A DNA stretch of 64,000 bases from Vibrio penaeicida. Lineage in GTDB: Bacteria; Pseudomonadota; Gammaproteobacteria; Enterobacterales; Vibrionaceae. Positions 17,369 through 30,137 of the stretch are shown here, piece by piece. A program made the position numbers and the translations under genes. Location of the stretch: NCBI RefSeq assembly GCF_002933855.1, contig NZ_BFAQ01000005.1, positions 38,011 to 102,010 on the forward strand, written 5' to 3'. The number at the start of each line of letters is the position of its first letter. Positions within the stretch are counted from its first letter, which is position 1. Under the pieces are notes generated by a model that had not been told where the DNA came from, searched no databases, and worked only from the letters and a program-made list of their open reading frames with translations.

Positions 17369-18142
17369 TCAAAGGCTTTTCAAACCCCACTTTTCAGCTG
17401 TTTGCTTAAAGAAGCCCTGTGTTTTCTTTAACTCTACCCAGTGATTAACGTAGTTGATCCACACTTGGTCATCTTGCGGTAGCAACATAGAAATCGGGGT
17501 TGGACGGCGTGGCTTTTCAACTGGCACTATCGCGAGTTGCTTAAACTTTTCAACCAAGGTCGCCGCTTCTACGTTTGACGTGACAGATACATCTGCACGG
17601 CGAGCCAATAATTCTTGGAAATCACGAGCAGGCGCTTCGATGACAACGTGCTTTGCATCAGGGAAGAAATCTTTCACCATTTTTTCCTGAACGGTACCTA
17701 GCGTCGCAGCAACTCGGATATCTGATTGATTGAAATCGCTCCAATCAGAAAATTTAGCTAAATCTTTTTTCTGAACCACAGGGACAAAAGCTAGATAAAA
17801 ATACGGTTGACTGTACCCAGCCACTTTAGCACGCGACATATTAAGTGATGCACTACCTGTAATATCGTATTTATTCGCAGTTACACCATTAACCAATGTT
17901 TTCCAATCGGTTGCGACGTATTCCGCTTTCACACCCAGATCTTTCGCCAGTTCTGTAGTGACATCAATATCAAAGCCTCTGTAACTGTTATCTGCTGGAT
18001 TTTTCATCGTCATGGGGTTCCAATCTCCAGTCGTGCCCACACGAAGTACACCCGCATCCAATATTTCATGCAAGCGGCTAGCCGCCTGAGCTTGCGCCAA
18101 TCCCAACAGCAATACACTAAAACCAATTAACCACTTTTTCAT
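17369..18142 (-). CDS. Periplasmic amino-acid-type solute-binding protein (SBP_bac_3 family)
   Basis: This 257-aa protein has a signal peptide MKKWLIGFSVLLLGLAQAQA. The mature start, LHEILDAGVLRVGTTGDWNPMTM...GFDIDVTTELAKDLGV, is typical of the SBP_bac_3 family. It resembles the cyclohexadienyl-dehydratase-like (PheC) branch, so an enzymatic role is an alternative to transport. AAGGAA precedes the ATG. The only neighbouring transport gene is a divergent permease, and no ATPase is linked. The substrate is unknown. Confidence 0.8.
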   Translation of the reverse strand: MKKWLIGFSVLLLGLAQAQAASRLHEILDAGVLRVGTTGDWNPMTMKNPADNSYRGFDIDVTTELAKDLGVKAEYVATDWKTLVNGVTANKYDITGSASLNMSRAKVAGYSQPYFYLAFVPVVQKKDLAKFSDWSDFNQSDIRVAATLGTVQEKMVKDFFPDAKHVVIEAPARDFQELLARRADVSVTSNVEAATLVEKFKQLAIVPVEKPRRPTPISMLLPQDDQVWINYVNHWVELKKTQGFFKQTAEKWGLKSL

Positions 18143-18229
18143 TTTAATTCCTTTTTAATGTTCGAAAAAACAACGTTTTCTCATGACAACACTGATAACA
18201 TAGCAATATCTTTAAACATTTTTTAGCGT

Positions 18230-18988
18230 TTGGTTATAAATATTGTGCGCTTGTCTTCGCTTTTTGTTGCTTTGTCCGTATTCCTCCTATCAGGGTGCAG
18301 TGACTATGAATGGGGTTGGTACGTTTTAGACCCCACGACCGATCAAGGTCTTATCAACCTCAAATTCCTCATAGCTGGATTTGAGGATACGATATACATC
18401 TCTTTAATCAGCATGCTGCTCGCAATGTTATTGGGGTTAATCGTAGCGTTACCAGCTTTGAGTGAACGTAAATCGCTTCGAGCAGTGAATCGAATATACG
18501 TTGAAAGTATCCGTTCCATCCCCGTGTTAGTACTGTTGCTGTGGGTTTATTACGGTTTGCCTACACTTATGGATGTCTCGCTCGACTATTTTGCAGCAGG
18601 GGTGATAGCACTTACTATCGCTGAGAGTGCCTTTATGGCAGAGGTATTTCGTGGTGGTATCCAAGCTATTGCAAAAGGCCAGCATGAAGCGGCAGAATCG
18701 CTGGGGTTAAATTACTGGCAGAAAATGAGACTGGTCATATTGCCACAAGCCTTAAGACAAATACTCCCTCCGTTGGGTAACCAATTTGTCTATATTTTGA
18801 AAATGTCATCCTTGGTCAGTGTTATTGGTTTGAGTGACTTAACTCGTCGAGCCAACGAATTGGTCGTCAACGAATACTTACCACTCGAGATCTATACCTT
18901 TTTGGTACTCGAATACTTAATACTGATCCTATTTGTTTCCCAATGCGTTAGGTGGCTAGAAAAACGTATTGCTATTCCAAGTAACTAG
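18230..18988 (+). CDS. Polar amino-acid ABC transporter permease (HisM/GlnP type)
   Basis: This 252-aa membrane protein has the family EAA loop (HEAAESLGLNYWQKMRLVILPQALRQILPPLGNQF) and about five membrane segments. Its start is unusual: only TTG (18230) and GTG (18245) codons are available and neither has a clear ribosome-binding site. The N-terminus (LFVALSVFLLSGCSDYEWGW) looks like a lipoprotein signal with an SGC lipobox before the permease domain. It is divergent from the solute-binding protein. No ATP-binding gene is adjacent, so it would have to share one. Confidence 0.8.
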   Translation: MVINIVRLSSLFVALSVFLLSGCSDYEWGWYVLDPTTDQGLINLKFLIAGFEDTIYISLISMLLAMLLGLIVALPALSERKSLRAVNRIYVESIRSIPVLVLLLWVYYGLPTLMDVSLDYFAAGVIALTIAESAFMAEVFRGGIQAIAKGQHEAAESLGLNYWQKMRLVILPQALRQILPPLGNQFVYILKMSSLVSVIGLSDLTRRANELVVNEYLPLEIYTFLVLEYLILILFVSQCVRWLEKRIAIPSN

Positions 18989-19017
18989 CTCTTTTAGGGT
19001 TGAATACAGATACAAAA

Positions 19018-19041
19018 AAGGCTGACATAACCGTCAGCCTT
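19018..19041. terminator. Bidirectional terminator between the permease gene and glmU
   Basis: A stem AAGGCTGAC / GTCAGCCTT with a 6-base loop is flanked by A and T runs between convergent genes. Confidence 0.9.
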
Positions 19042-19074
19042 CTTAATGCTTATCGAATTAAAACGCTATCACGC

Positions 19075-20436
19075 TTATTTGATTTTAACTGGTCGTTGCC
19101 AGTCAGCGATCTTGCGCTCTTTCGCGCGAGTGATGACTAACTCACCCTCGTCGACATCTTTTGTTAATGTTGTTCCTGCACCAATCGTTGCACCATTCGC
19201 TACTGTTACAGGCGCGATGAGCTGGCTGTCTGACCCAACAAAAACGTCATCGCCAATGATGGTTTTGAATTTATTTGCACCGTCGTAGTTACACGTAATC
19301 GCACCAGCACCAATATTGGTGCGTTGACCGATTTCAGCATCACCCAAATACGTAAGGTGATTTGCTTTAGAGCCTTCACCCAAGCGTGCATTTTTCACTT
19401 CAACAAAGTTGCCAACATGAGCATCGTTACGAAGCTCAGCACCAGGTCGAAGGCGGGTGAATGGACCAACAGTACACTCTTCGCCCACAGTCGCACCTTC
19501 AATTACGCTGTAAGGGCGAACGATGGTATTGTCATCAATCTCACAATCTTTCAGTACACAGCCAGTACCGATAACCACATTATCACCCAAGCTAACATTA
19601 CCTTCGATGATCACGTTGGTATCAATTTCAACGTCCATTCCACACTGTAGTGTGCCACGAAGATCAAATCGCTCTGGGTCACGCAACATAACACCTTGCT
19701 CAAGCAACGTATGTGCATTCATACGCTGGTATGCTCGTTCAAGCTTGGCTAATTGAGCGCGATCATTCACACCTTCTACTTCGATTGGATTCGCTGGATG
19801 AACCGCTTCTACTGCACGACCTTCATCGTGAGCTGCAGCAATAACGTCCGTCAGGTAATACTCGCCTTGCGCATTTTCGTTCTTAAGATTCGCTAACCAA
19901 CGTTTCAGATCACCGCCCGTCGCCACCATAACACCAGTATTGATTTCTTTGATCAGCTTTTGTTCTTCCGTCGCGTCTTTTTGCTCAACAATCGCCACTA
20001 CTGGACCATTTTTACGCACAATACGCCCGTAGCCCATCGGGTTGTCTAACACCACGGTTAACAAGGCAATACCACCGTGAGGCTGTGCTTCTAATAGGTT
20101 TTCAACCGTTTGAGAAGAAATAAGTGGAACGTCTCCGTACAACACCAGTATTTTCTCATCATCGGCAAACTCAGATGACGCTTGATTGACCGCATGCCCT
20201 GTACCTAACTGCTCAGCTTGCAGCACCCAATTGACTGGCTCTTGCGACAACGACGCTTTCATTTGATCACCACCGTGTCCATAAACAAGGTGAATATTTT
20301 GAGCACCCAGTCCATTGCAGGTATCAATAACGTGTTTTGCCATTGGCTTGCCTGCTAGTGTATGTAGCACTTTAGGCTTATTAGAATACATGCGAGTGCC
20401 TTTACCCGCAGCGAGGATAACCGCGCTGAATTTCAT
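19075..20436 (-). CDS. glmU: Bifunctional UDP-GlcNAc pyrophosphorylase / glucosamine-1-phosphate acetyltransferase
   Basis: This 453-aa protein has an N-terminal nucleotidyltransferase ([21 protein letters not shown]) and a C-terminal left-handed beta-helix made of hexapeptide repeats (from about residue 250, for example [17 protein letters not shown]). It makes UDP-GlcNAc for peptidoglycan and LPS. It lies downstream of the ATP synthase operon in the same orientation, separated by a terminator, as in other Vibrio and enterics. Confidence 0.97.
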   Translation of the reverse strand: MKFSAVILAAGKGTRMYSNKPKVLHTLAGKPMAKHVIDTCNGLGAQNIHLVYGHGGDQMKASLSQEPVNWVLQAEQLGTGHAVNQASSEFADDEKILVLYGDVPLISSQTVENLLEAQPHGGIALLTVVLDNPMGYGRIVRKNGPVVAIVEQKDATEEQKLIKEINTGVMVATGGDLKRWLANLKNENAQGEYYLTDVIAAAHDEGRAVEAVHPANPIEVEGVNDRAQLAKLERAYQRMNAHTLLEQGVMLRDPERFDLRGTLQCGMDVEIDTNVIIEGNVSLGDNVVIGTGCVLKDCEIDDNTIVRPYSVIEGATVGEECTVGPFTRLRPGAELRNDAHVGNFVEVKNARLGEGSKANHLTYLGDAEIGQRTNIGAGAITCNYDGANKFKTIIGDDVFVGSDSQLIAPVTVANGATIGAGTTLTKDVDEGELVITRAKERKIADWQRPVKIK

Positions 20437-20622
20437 AAATAGTGGTTCCTAAAAGACGTTGTCGTTTAAGTGGTAGATTTTAGCTTGAATTAGCCGAAGA
20501 GTTAAAGATTCAGAGTGGTTTTCATGCCAAATGATGACTTGGTTTAACAAAAGTAGGACAACAGCGCTTAAGGCGGTAATGAAATAGGTTGAATTAATCA
20601 GGAATTAAAGCCAGAAAAAACA

Positions 20623-20644
20623 AAGGCGACCCTAAGGTCGCCTT
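20623..20644 (-). terminator. ATP synthase operon terminator
   Basis: A stem AAGGCGACC / GGTCGCCTT with a 4-base loop is followed on the minus strand by TTGTTTTTT, just after atpC. Confidence 0.92.
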
Positions 20645-20661
20645 AATCGCTGCGCTAATGA

Positions 20662-21084
20662 TTAGCGTACTTTTTTGGTCAGTTCGATTACTCGAAGCTG
20701 AGCAATGGCTTTAGCCAGCTCACTGGCCGCTTGTGCAAAGTCCATGTCGCCATGCTGATTATGGATATTCTCCTCAGCCTTGCGCTTGGCTTCTTCTGCC
20801 TTAGCTGCGTCTAGATCTTCACCACGGATAGCTGTGTCAGCCAATACAGTCGCTGTACCAGGCTGAACTTCCATCATGCCACCAGAGATGTAAATCACCT
20901 CTTCGTGACCGTGTTGCTTCACAATACGCACCATTCCAGGCGTAATAGCGGTCAGCAGCGGTGTATGCCCAGGATAAATTCCTAGCTCACCTTCGCTACC
21001 GGTCACCTGAAATGTCTCAACAAGTCCTGAGAAAAGTCTTTTCTCTGCACTTACAACATCCAAGTGAAAGGTCATTGCTGCCAT
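20662..21084 (-). CDS. atpC: ATP synthase F1 epsilon subunit
   Basis: This 140-aa protein has the N-terminal beta-sandwich ([38 protein letters not shown]) and a C-terminal helical hairpin. It is part of the rotor stalk and inhibits ATP hydrolysis. It is the last gene of the atp operon, 18 bases after atpD. Confidence 0.96.
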   Translation of the reverse strand: MAAMTFHLDVVSAEKRLFSGLVETFQVTGSEGELGIYPGHTPLLTAITPGMVRIVKQHGHEEVIYISGGMMEVQPGTATVLADTAIRGEDLDAAKAEEAKRKAEENIHNQHGDMDFAQAASELAKAIAQLRVIELTKKVR

Positions 21085-21102
21085 ATCGCCTCCTAAATAG
21101 CC

Positions 21103-22521
<1,419 letters not shown>

Positions 22522-22540
22522 TTATTAGTTTTACCTATGC

Positions 22541-23407
22541 TTAAACCGCGGCAGCACCACCAACGATTTCCGACAGTTCTTGTGTGATAGCCGCTTGACG
22601 CGCCTTGTTGTACACAAGCTCTAGATCTTCAATCAGGTTGGTTGCGTTGTCAGTTGCAGCTTTCATTGCGATCATTCGAGCCGCTTGCTCACAAGCAAGA
22701 TTCTCGACCACACCCTGGTACACTTGTGATTCAACGTAGCGAATCAATAGAGTATCTAGAAGTGGTTTTGGCTCAGGCTCATAAATGTAGTCCCAAGCAT
22801 GTTCGCGCTGCATCTCTTCGCTGTCCGATTTTGGCAGAGGCAGTAATTGATCGATCGTTGGTTCTTGTACCATAGTGTTTACAAAGTGGTTGTACACTAC
22901 ATACAGACGATCCAACTCGCCTTCATCATACTTCTTCAACATCACGCTTACTGAACCGATCAAGTCTTCAAGACTTGGGCTATCGCCCAGACCAGAAACT
23001 TGAGCTGCTACTTTTGCGCCGCTGTTGTTAAAGAACGCTGTCGCTTTCGAACCAACAATCGCCAGTTCAACGTCTGCGCCTTTATCCGACCATTCTTTCA
23101 TGTCTAATGTCGCTTTCTTGAACAAGTTAATGTTCAAACCACCACACAGACCACGGTCGGTAGAAACGATGATGTAACCAACACGTTTGGCTTCACGTTC
23201 CTCAAGATAAGGATGCTTATACTCAAGGCTACCGTTCGCCACATGACCGATCACTTTACGCATTGTTTCAGCATATGGACGAGAAGCTTGACGCGCGTCT
23301 TGTGAACGTCGCATCTTAGAAGCCGCTACCATTTCCATCGCTTTCGTAATTTTCTGCGTGCTTTTAACACTACCGATTTTATTACGTATCTCTTTTGCGC
23401 CGGCCAT
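22541..23407 (-). CDS. atpG: ATP synthase F1 gamma subunit
   Basis: This 288-aa central shaft has conserved N- and C-terminal coiled-coil segments ([46 protein letters not shown]). It sits between atpA and atpD as usual. Confidence 0.97.
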   Translation of the reverse strand: MAGAKEIRNKIGSVKSTQKITKAMEMVAASKMRRSQDARQASRPYAETMRKVIGHVANGSLEYKHPYLEEREAKRVGYIIVSTDRGLCGGLNINLFKKATLDMKEWSDKGADVELAIVGSKATAFFNNSGAKVAAQVSGLGDSPSLEDLIGSVSVMLKKYDEGELDRLYVVYNHFVNTMVQEPTIDQLLPLPKSDSEEMQREHAWDYIYEPEPKPLLDTLLIRYVESQVYQGVVENLACEQAARMIAMKAATDNATNLIEDLELVYNKARQAAITQELSEIVGGAAAV

Positions 23408-23457
23408 CGTATTACTCTCCGTTTATGGTAATAGGTGACCTTACGGCCACCGACCAA

Positions 23458-24999
23458 TTACCAAGTCTGGGTTGCCTTGAAATCGTCCGCTAACTTCTTA
23501 AGCTGCGCTTCGATGTCATTGTTGTAAGCACCCGTTGCATCGATCTCTTTTACAAGATCAGCGTATTGACTGCGAGCATACGACAGTAGAGCTGATTCAA
23601 AATCAGCAAGCTTATCAAGAGCGATATCTTCAAGATAACCGCGCTCTGCCGCGAAGATAACTAGTGCTTGGTCAAATACAGACATAGGAGCGTATTGCTT
23701 CTGCTTCATCAGTTCTGTAACTTTTTGACCGTGATCTAGCTGCTTCTTAGTCGCTTCATCAAGGTCAGACGAGAACTGAGCAAACGCTGCAAGTTCACGG
23801 TACTGTGCAAGAGCGGTACGAATACCACCTGACAGTTTCTTGATGATTTTAGTTTGCGCTGAACCACCTACACGAGATACTGAAATACCTGGGTCAACCG
23901 CTGGACGTACGCCCGCGTTGAACAGTTCAGTTTGTAGGAAGATCTGACCATCAGTAATCGAGATTACGTTCGTCGGTACGAAGGCAGATACATCACCTGC
24001 TTGCGTTTCGATGATAGGTAGAGCAGTCAAAGAACCAGTCTTGCCTTTCACTTCACCGTTAGTGAACTTCTCTACGTACTCTTCGCTTACACGAGCTGCA
24101 CGCTCTAGTAGACGTGAGTGAAGGTAGAAAACATCACCAGGGAACGCTTCACGACCAGGTGGACGCTTAAGCAATAGAGAGATTTGACGGTAAGCGACAG
24201 CTTGCTTAGATAGATCATCATAAACAATCAGTGCATCTTCACCGCGATCGCGGAAGTATTCACCCATCGCACAACCAGCGTATGGTGCTAAGTATTGTAG
24301 CGCCGCTGATTCAGAAGCTGATGCAACAACAACGATAGTGTTAGCTAGCGCGCCGTGCTCTTCTAGTTTGCGAACTACGTTAGCGATAGTCGATGCTTTT
24401 TGACCGATAGCTACGTAGATAGAGAAAATACCTGAATCTTTCTGGTTAATGATCGAGTCAATCGCCATCGCTGTTTTACCAGTCTGACGGTCGCCGATAA
24501 CAAGCTCACGCTGACCACGACCGATTGGGATCATTGAGTCAACAGATTTGTAACCAGTTTGTACAGGTTGATCAACCGATTTACGGTCGATTACGCCTGG
24601 TGCGATAACTTCTACAGGAGAAGACAGTTTCGCTTCAATTGGACCTTTACCATCAATTGGCTCACCAAGTGTGTTTACAACACGACCTAGTAGTTCAGGA
24701 CCAACTGGTACTTCAAGAATACGACCAGTACCTGTTACTTTCATGCCTTCCTTAAGGTCGGCATATGGGCCCATTACAACTGCACCAACCGAGTCACGCT
24801 CAAGGTTAAGTGCGAGTGCATAACGACCACCCGGTAATTCAATCATTTCACCTTGCATCACGTCCGCTAGGCCGTGAATGCGAATGATACCGTCGCTTAC
24901 CGATACGATAGTACCTTCATTACGAGCTTCACTTACAACGTTGAAAGATTCAATACGCTGTTTGATCAGTTCGCTTATTTCCGTGGAATTAAGTTGCAT
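23458..24999 (-). CDS. atpA: ATP synthase F1 alpha subunit
   Basis: The protein is 513 aa from the ATG at 24999 ([16 protein letters not shown]). The frame extends upstream to 25029, into atpH, but the shorter form has the exact family length and a GGGG-type ribosome-binding site. The nucleotide-binding P-loop is [11 protein letters not shown], and the signature [17 protein letters not shown] is present. Confidence 0.97.
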   Translation of the reverse strand: MQLNSTEISELIKQRIESFNVVSEARNEGTIVSVSDGIIRIHGLADVMQGEMIELPGGRYALALNLERDSVGAVVMGPYADLKEGMKVTGTGRILEVPVGPELLGRVVNTLGEPIDGKGPIEAKLSSPVEVIAPGVIDRKSVDQPVQTGYKSVDSMIPIGRGQRELVIGDRQTGKTAMAIDSIINQKDSGIFSIYVAIGQKASTIANVVRKLEEHGALANTIVVVASASESAALQYLAPYAGCAMGEYFRDRGEDALIVYDDLSKQAVAYRQISLLLKRPPGREAFPGDVFYLHSRLLERAARVSEEYVEKFTNGEVKGKTGSLTALPIIETQAGDVSAFVPTNVISITDGQIFLQTELFNAGVRPAVDPGISVSRVGGSAQTKIIKKLSGGIRTALAQYRELAAFAQFSSDLDEATKKQLDHGQKVTELMKQKQYAPMSVFDQALVIFAAERGYLEDIALDKLADFESALLSYARSQYADLVKEIDATGAYNNDIEAQLKKLADDFKATQTW

Positions 25000-25012
25000 G
25001 CTCCAATCCCCA

Positions 25013-25546
25013 TCAAGACTGCAATGCATCGCTCAGGCGGTTCAAACGTCCACGCGCTGAGTTATCAATGACTAGGTCTCCGGCTCGAATTATAACCCCA
25101 CCAAGTAGGGTCTCATCTATGCTGCAATTCAGCTTTACTTTGCGCTCTAGGCGTTTTTCAAGTTTGCTGCTGATTTCTGCTTGTTGTTCTTCAGAAAGAT
25201 CGGTTGCTGCAATAACATCAACTTCGATTTCTTTCTCATGCTCTCGTTTAAGAGCAAAGTAACCACTGCAGACTTCAGGAAGGGCCTTTAAGCGACCATT
25301 CTGAGCCAATACCTTAATTAGGTTTTGGCCGTATTCATCAAACTGTTCGCCGCAAATCGCGATAAAAAGCTCAGAAAGCTTTTCAGCTGTCATTGACCCG
25401 TCTAGCAAGTCAGCAACATCATCATTTTTTGCGACTTCCGCTGCGAAAGTCAGCATCTGTCCCCATTGGTCCAGTGCGTCTTTCTCAACAGCAAAGTCAA
25501 AAGCTGCTTTAGCATAGGGGCGTGCGATTGTAGTCAAATCAGACAT
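25013..25546 (-). CDS. atpH: ATP synthase F1 delta subunit
   Basis: This 177-aa peripheral-stalk subunit has the N-terminal helical domain ([20 protein letters not shown]) and the C-terminal signature [21 protein letters not shown]. It lies between atpF and atpA. Confidence 0.96.
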   Translation of the reverse strand: MSDLTTIARPYAKAAFDFAVEKDALDQWGQMLTFAAEVAKNDDVADLLDGSMTAEKLSELFIAICGEQFDEYGQNLIKVLAQNGRLKALPEVCSGYFALKREHEKEIEVDVIAATDLSEEQQAEISSKLEKRLERKVKLNCSIDETLLGGVIIRAGDLVIDNSARGRLNRLSDALQS

Positions 25547-25561
25547 ATGCTGCCCCTTGCA

Positions 25562-26032
25562 TTAAAGTTTTGCAGTAATGTTGTCAAGAATATCCTTGTG
25601 CGCTGCATCATCGATAGAGCGCTCTAAGATCTTCTCAGCACCAGCTACAGCCAGAGTAGCAACTTGTTTGCGCAGGTCATCGCGCGCGCGGTTGCGTTCC
25701 GCTTCAACTTCTGCTTCTGCTTGAGTCAAGATTTTATGGCGTTCAGCCAAAGCATCTTCACGAGCTTCATCCAGAATTTGAGTCTTACGCTTGTTCGCTT
25801 GGTCGATGATCTCAGTTGCTGTGCGCTTAGCTTCTTTAAGTTGATCAGAAGCATTGGCTTGTGCTAGATCCAAGTCTTTAGCAGCACGTTCAGCCGCTTG
25901 TAGACCGTCAGTAAGTTTCTTCTGACGTTCTTCGATCGCTTGCATAATTGGCGGCCATACATACTTCATGCAGAACCACACAAACAGTGCGAACGAGATT
26001 GCTTGACCTAGCAGAGTTGCGTTCATATTCAC
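25562..26032 (-). CDS. atpF: ATP synthase F0 subunit b
   Basis: This 156-aa protein has one N-terminal membrane helix ([20 protein letters not shown]) and a long charged helix that forms the peripheral stalk dimer. Position and length are standard. Confidence 0.96.
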   Translation of the reverse strand: MNMNATLLGQAISFALFVWFCMKYVWPPIMQAIEERQKKLTDGLQAAERAAKDLDLAQANASDQLKEAKRTATEIIDQANKRKTQILDEAREDALAERHKILTQAEAEVEAERNRARDDLRKQVATLAVAGAEKILERSIDDAAHKDILDNITAKL

Positions 26033-26103
26033 AACAGCTACCCCTCTTATTAGACTTAGTGTTAATCAGTGACAAGCTAGTGCTTGTCGCTCAAAACCAA
26101 TGA

Positions 26104-26397
<294 letters not shown>

Positions 26398-26412
26398 TTA
26401 GAATAAAAAATT

Positions 26413-27623
<1,211 letters not shown>

Positions 27624-27812
27624 GTATTCGTACCTCTAATAAACACTCGCATCACACCTAAACCGCGAGCGAAGAGAAATTGCCGAAAATTATACGGTGA
27701 GTCGCTTTTAATGCAATTAAAACGCAGCAAAAACTTACATTTTTGTTTACAAACCGACAACTTTCGCTCAAAAAAAACATTTTTTATAATTGACCTAAAT
27801 CAATTATCTCAC
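27624..27812 (-). promoter_or_regulatory. atp operon promoter region with an FNR-like dyad
   Basis: The 189 bases between parB and atpI must hold the atp promoter, since parB runs in the same direction and no terminator hairpin is visible. At 27790-27803 the sequence TTGACCTAAATCAA fits the FNR pattern TTGAT-N4-ATCAA with one mismatch. Regulation by FNR is inference. Confidence 0.45.
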
Positions 27813-28694
27813 TTAACCTTCCAATATTGCAACGAGTTGCTCTAATTTGTGAGGTTCATCAACACTGATTGTCAGTTTTGCCTTGCCATTCGAAGATCGA
27901 ACAATTGACACTTGAGAGCCCCATTTTTCACTCAATCTTTCAGATAAAGCTTGCGCTTCAGGGTCATTTTTGGCTTTTTTGGTGTCAACTTGTGGTGAAA
28001 GGTGTTTTTTCACTAACTGCTCGGTTTGGCGAACATTGAGTTTCTTCGCAATAACCGTTTCAGCGATATCAAATTGGTCGTCTTGCTCAACAGCAAGCAG
28101 AGCACGTGCATGCCCCATTTCTAGCTTCCCTGTTTGGACAAGTCGTTTCACATCCCCATTTAATTGGTTCAGCCTTAATAGGTTAGAAACGGTGGTGCGA
28201 GATTTTCCGATAACCTCTGCAACTTGCTGGTGCGTGAGTTCAAATTCGTCTTGTAATCGCTCTAGAGCTTGAGCTTCTTCAATCGCATTCAAATCTTCGC
28301 GTTGAATGTTTTCAATCAGCGCCATGGCGACAGCTGCGCGATCTTGCACCTTTTTCACTAAGCAAGGTACTTGTTTTAGACCGGCTTGTCTGGCTGCTCG
28401 CCAGCGACGTTCACCGGCGATAATTTCGTATTGTTGCTCACCCACTTGTCTAACAACGATAGGTTGGATGATGCCTTGAGATTGGATAGATGCAGCCAGT
28501 TCGCTCAGAGCTTCGGGTTCCATCTCTTTACGTGGCTGATACACGCCTGCCTGCAATTGTGCCACTGACAAGTCTTTCAGTTCCCCTTCAGAGGACAAAG
28601 ACTGACTATGGTTGATTGTCTGTTGCTTTTCTCTCGCCATAGAGCTGGTCGCAAGCAACGCATCGAGGCCTTTTCCTAAGCCGCGTTTGGACAT
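27813..28694 (-). CDS. parB: Chromosome-partitioning protein ParB
   Basis: This 293-aa protein has the N-terminal KRGLGKGLDALL box that contacts ParA, the CTP-binding ParB/Srx motif (AGERRWRAARQAG, ALIENIQREDLNAIEEA), and a central helix-turn-helix (THQQVAEVIGKSRTTVSNLLRL). It binds parS sites near the origin, and a candidate parS lies in recF at 56181. It is adjacent to parA near oriC, as in other bacteria. Confidence 0.96.
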   Translation of the reverse strand: MSKRGLGKGLDALLATSSMAREKQQTINHSQSLSSEGELKDLSVAQLQAGVYQPRKEMEPEALSELAASIQSQGIIQPIVVRQVGEQQYEIIAGERRWRAARQAGLKQVPCLVKKVQDRAAVAMALIENIQREDLNAIEEAQALERLQDEFELTHQQVAEVIGKSRTTVSNLLRLNQLNGDVKRLVQTGKLEMGHARALLAVEQDDQFDIAETVIAKKLNVRQTEQLVKKHLSPQVDTKKAKNDPEAQALSERLSEKWGSQVSIVRSSNGKAKLTISVDEPHKLEQLVAILEG

Positions 28695-28716
28695 GACGCT
28701 TTCCTTCTAAATTGGA

Positions 28717-29490
28717 TTATGCAGGCATTTCTTCACGACGAAGCATCTCACCCGCCAAAGCAAGGTAAGCTTTGGCTCCAGCGGAGTATTTGTCGTAATA
28801 CATTGCAGGTTTACCATGGCTTGGGGCTTCTGCCAATCGAACATTTCTAGGGATGACGGTTCGATACACCTTGTCACCAAAATGCTTTTTCAATTGATCC
28901 GATACTTCATTTGACAAACGATTGCGTGGGTCATACATCGTTCGGAGCAAACCTTCGATTTTCAAATCTTCGTTAACGACAGCCGCCAGCTTACTAATGG
29001 TATCCATCAATGCTGTCAAACCTTCCAAAGCGAAATATTCGCATTGCATCGGCACTAAGACAGAATCAGAAGCCGCCATCGCATTGATTGTAAGGAGGTT
29101 TAATGAAGGTGGGCAATCAATAAAGATGAAATCATAGTTGTCACAGACCGTAGCCAATGCATTCTTTAAACGCATTTCACGAGCAAAAACTTCCATCAGT
29201 TTAATTTCAGCGGCGGTGACATCACCATTCGCGGCAATGAGATCAAAACCACCGGTCGTTTTGCTAACAACCACATCGTCAAAATGCGTATCTTCGACCA
29301 ACAAATCATACGCAGAGGCATCAACGGAGTATTTGTCTACACCGCTTGCCATGGTCGCATTGCCTTGTGGATCAAGATCAATTACCAGTACTTTTCGTTT
29401 TGTCGCTGCCATAGATGCAGCCAAATTGACACACGTTGTGGTTTTGCCCACACCACCTTTCTGGTTGGCAATTGAAATGATTCTTCCCAC
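28717..29490 (-). CDS. parA: Chromosome-partitioning ATPase ParA
   Basis: This 257-aa Soj-type ParA has the deviant Walker A KGGVGKTTTCVNLA at the N-terminus, followed by DLDPQGNATM and DCPPSLNLLT. It has no N-terminal DNA-binding extension, so it is chromosomal type Ib-like. It is 22 bases upstream of parB and 14 downstream of rsmG. Confidence 0.96.
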   Translation of the reverse strand: MGRIISIANQKGGVGKTTTCVNLAASMAATKRKVLVIDLDPQGNATMASGVDKYSVDASAYDLLVEDTHFDDVVVSKTTGGFDLIAANGDVTAAEIKLMEVFAREMRLKNALATVCDNYDFIFIDCPPSLNLLTINAMAASDSVLVPMQCEYFALEGLTALMDTISKLAAVVNEDLKIEGLLRTMYDPRNRLSNEVSDQLKKHFGDKVYRTVIPRNVRLAEAPSHGKPAMYYDKYSAGAKAYLALAGEMLRREEMPA

Positions 29491-29504
29491 GGATGACCTC
29501 GCTA

Positions 29505-30137
29505 TTATCCCTTGCGCGATAAGATTACAAGATGTCGCTCACCTTCAAGCTCTGGAACGTTCAAAGCTTTGATGTCGATCACAGAACACCAGTCCGGAAG
29601 CTGAGCAAGCTCTGATTCAGGTTTTACCCCTTTCAGTGCTAAAAATACGCCGGATTCTGGTTTTGGTAAATGTTGACACCACTCTACCATGTCTAAAACC
29701 GAAGCAAACGCACGACTTAGTACTCCATCGAAGCCAATTTCAGGCTGGAATTCTTCCACTCGACTTTGTACAGGAGTGACATTTTCGATTTTTAGCTCAT
29801 GAAGAACTTGTTTTATAAACCTAATACGCTTACCTAGGCTATCAAGCAGAGTAAAAGATTTTTCAGGATTCATGATAGCCAATGGAATGCCCGGTAAACC
29901 CGGTCCAGTACCAACATCGATAAAACGCTTACCTTCAAGATGGGTACTGACGACGATACTATCCATAATGTGTTTCACGATCATTTCTAGTGGATCTCGA
30001 ACGGACGTTAAATTATACGCTTTATTCCATTTGTCGAGCAGTGTGACATAGCCAATCAACTGTGCTTTCTGCGTATCTGAAACGTCCAACGACGTTTCTT
30101 CCAATAACGCGTCCAGTTTGACTCTTAACGCTTCCAC
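29505..30137 (-). CDS. rsmG: 16S rRNA G527 N7-methyltransferase
   Basis: This 210-aa protein has the SAM-binding motif [17 protein letters not shown]. RsmG (GidB) follows MnmG in most bacteria, and here its start overlaps the mnmG stop by one base. Loss of RsmG gives low-level streptomycin resistance in other species. Confidence 0.96.
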   Translation of the reverse strand: MEALRVKLDALLEETSLDVSDTQKAQLIGYVTLLDKWNKAYNLTSVRDPLEMIVKHIMDSIVVSTHLEGKRFIDVGTGPGLPGIPLAIMNPEKSFTLLDSLGKRIRFIKQVLHELKIENVTPVQSRVEEFQPEIGFDGVLSRAFASVLDMVEWCQHLPKPESGVFLALKGVKPESELAQLPDWCSVIDIKALNVPELEGERHLVILSRKG

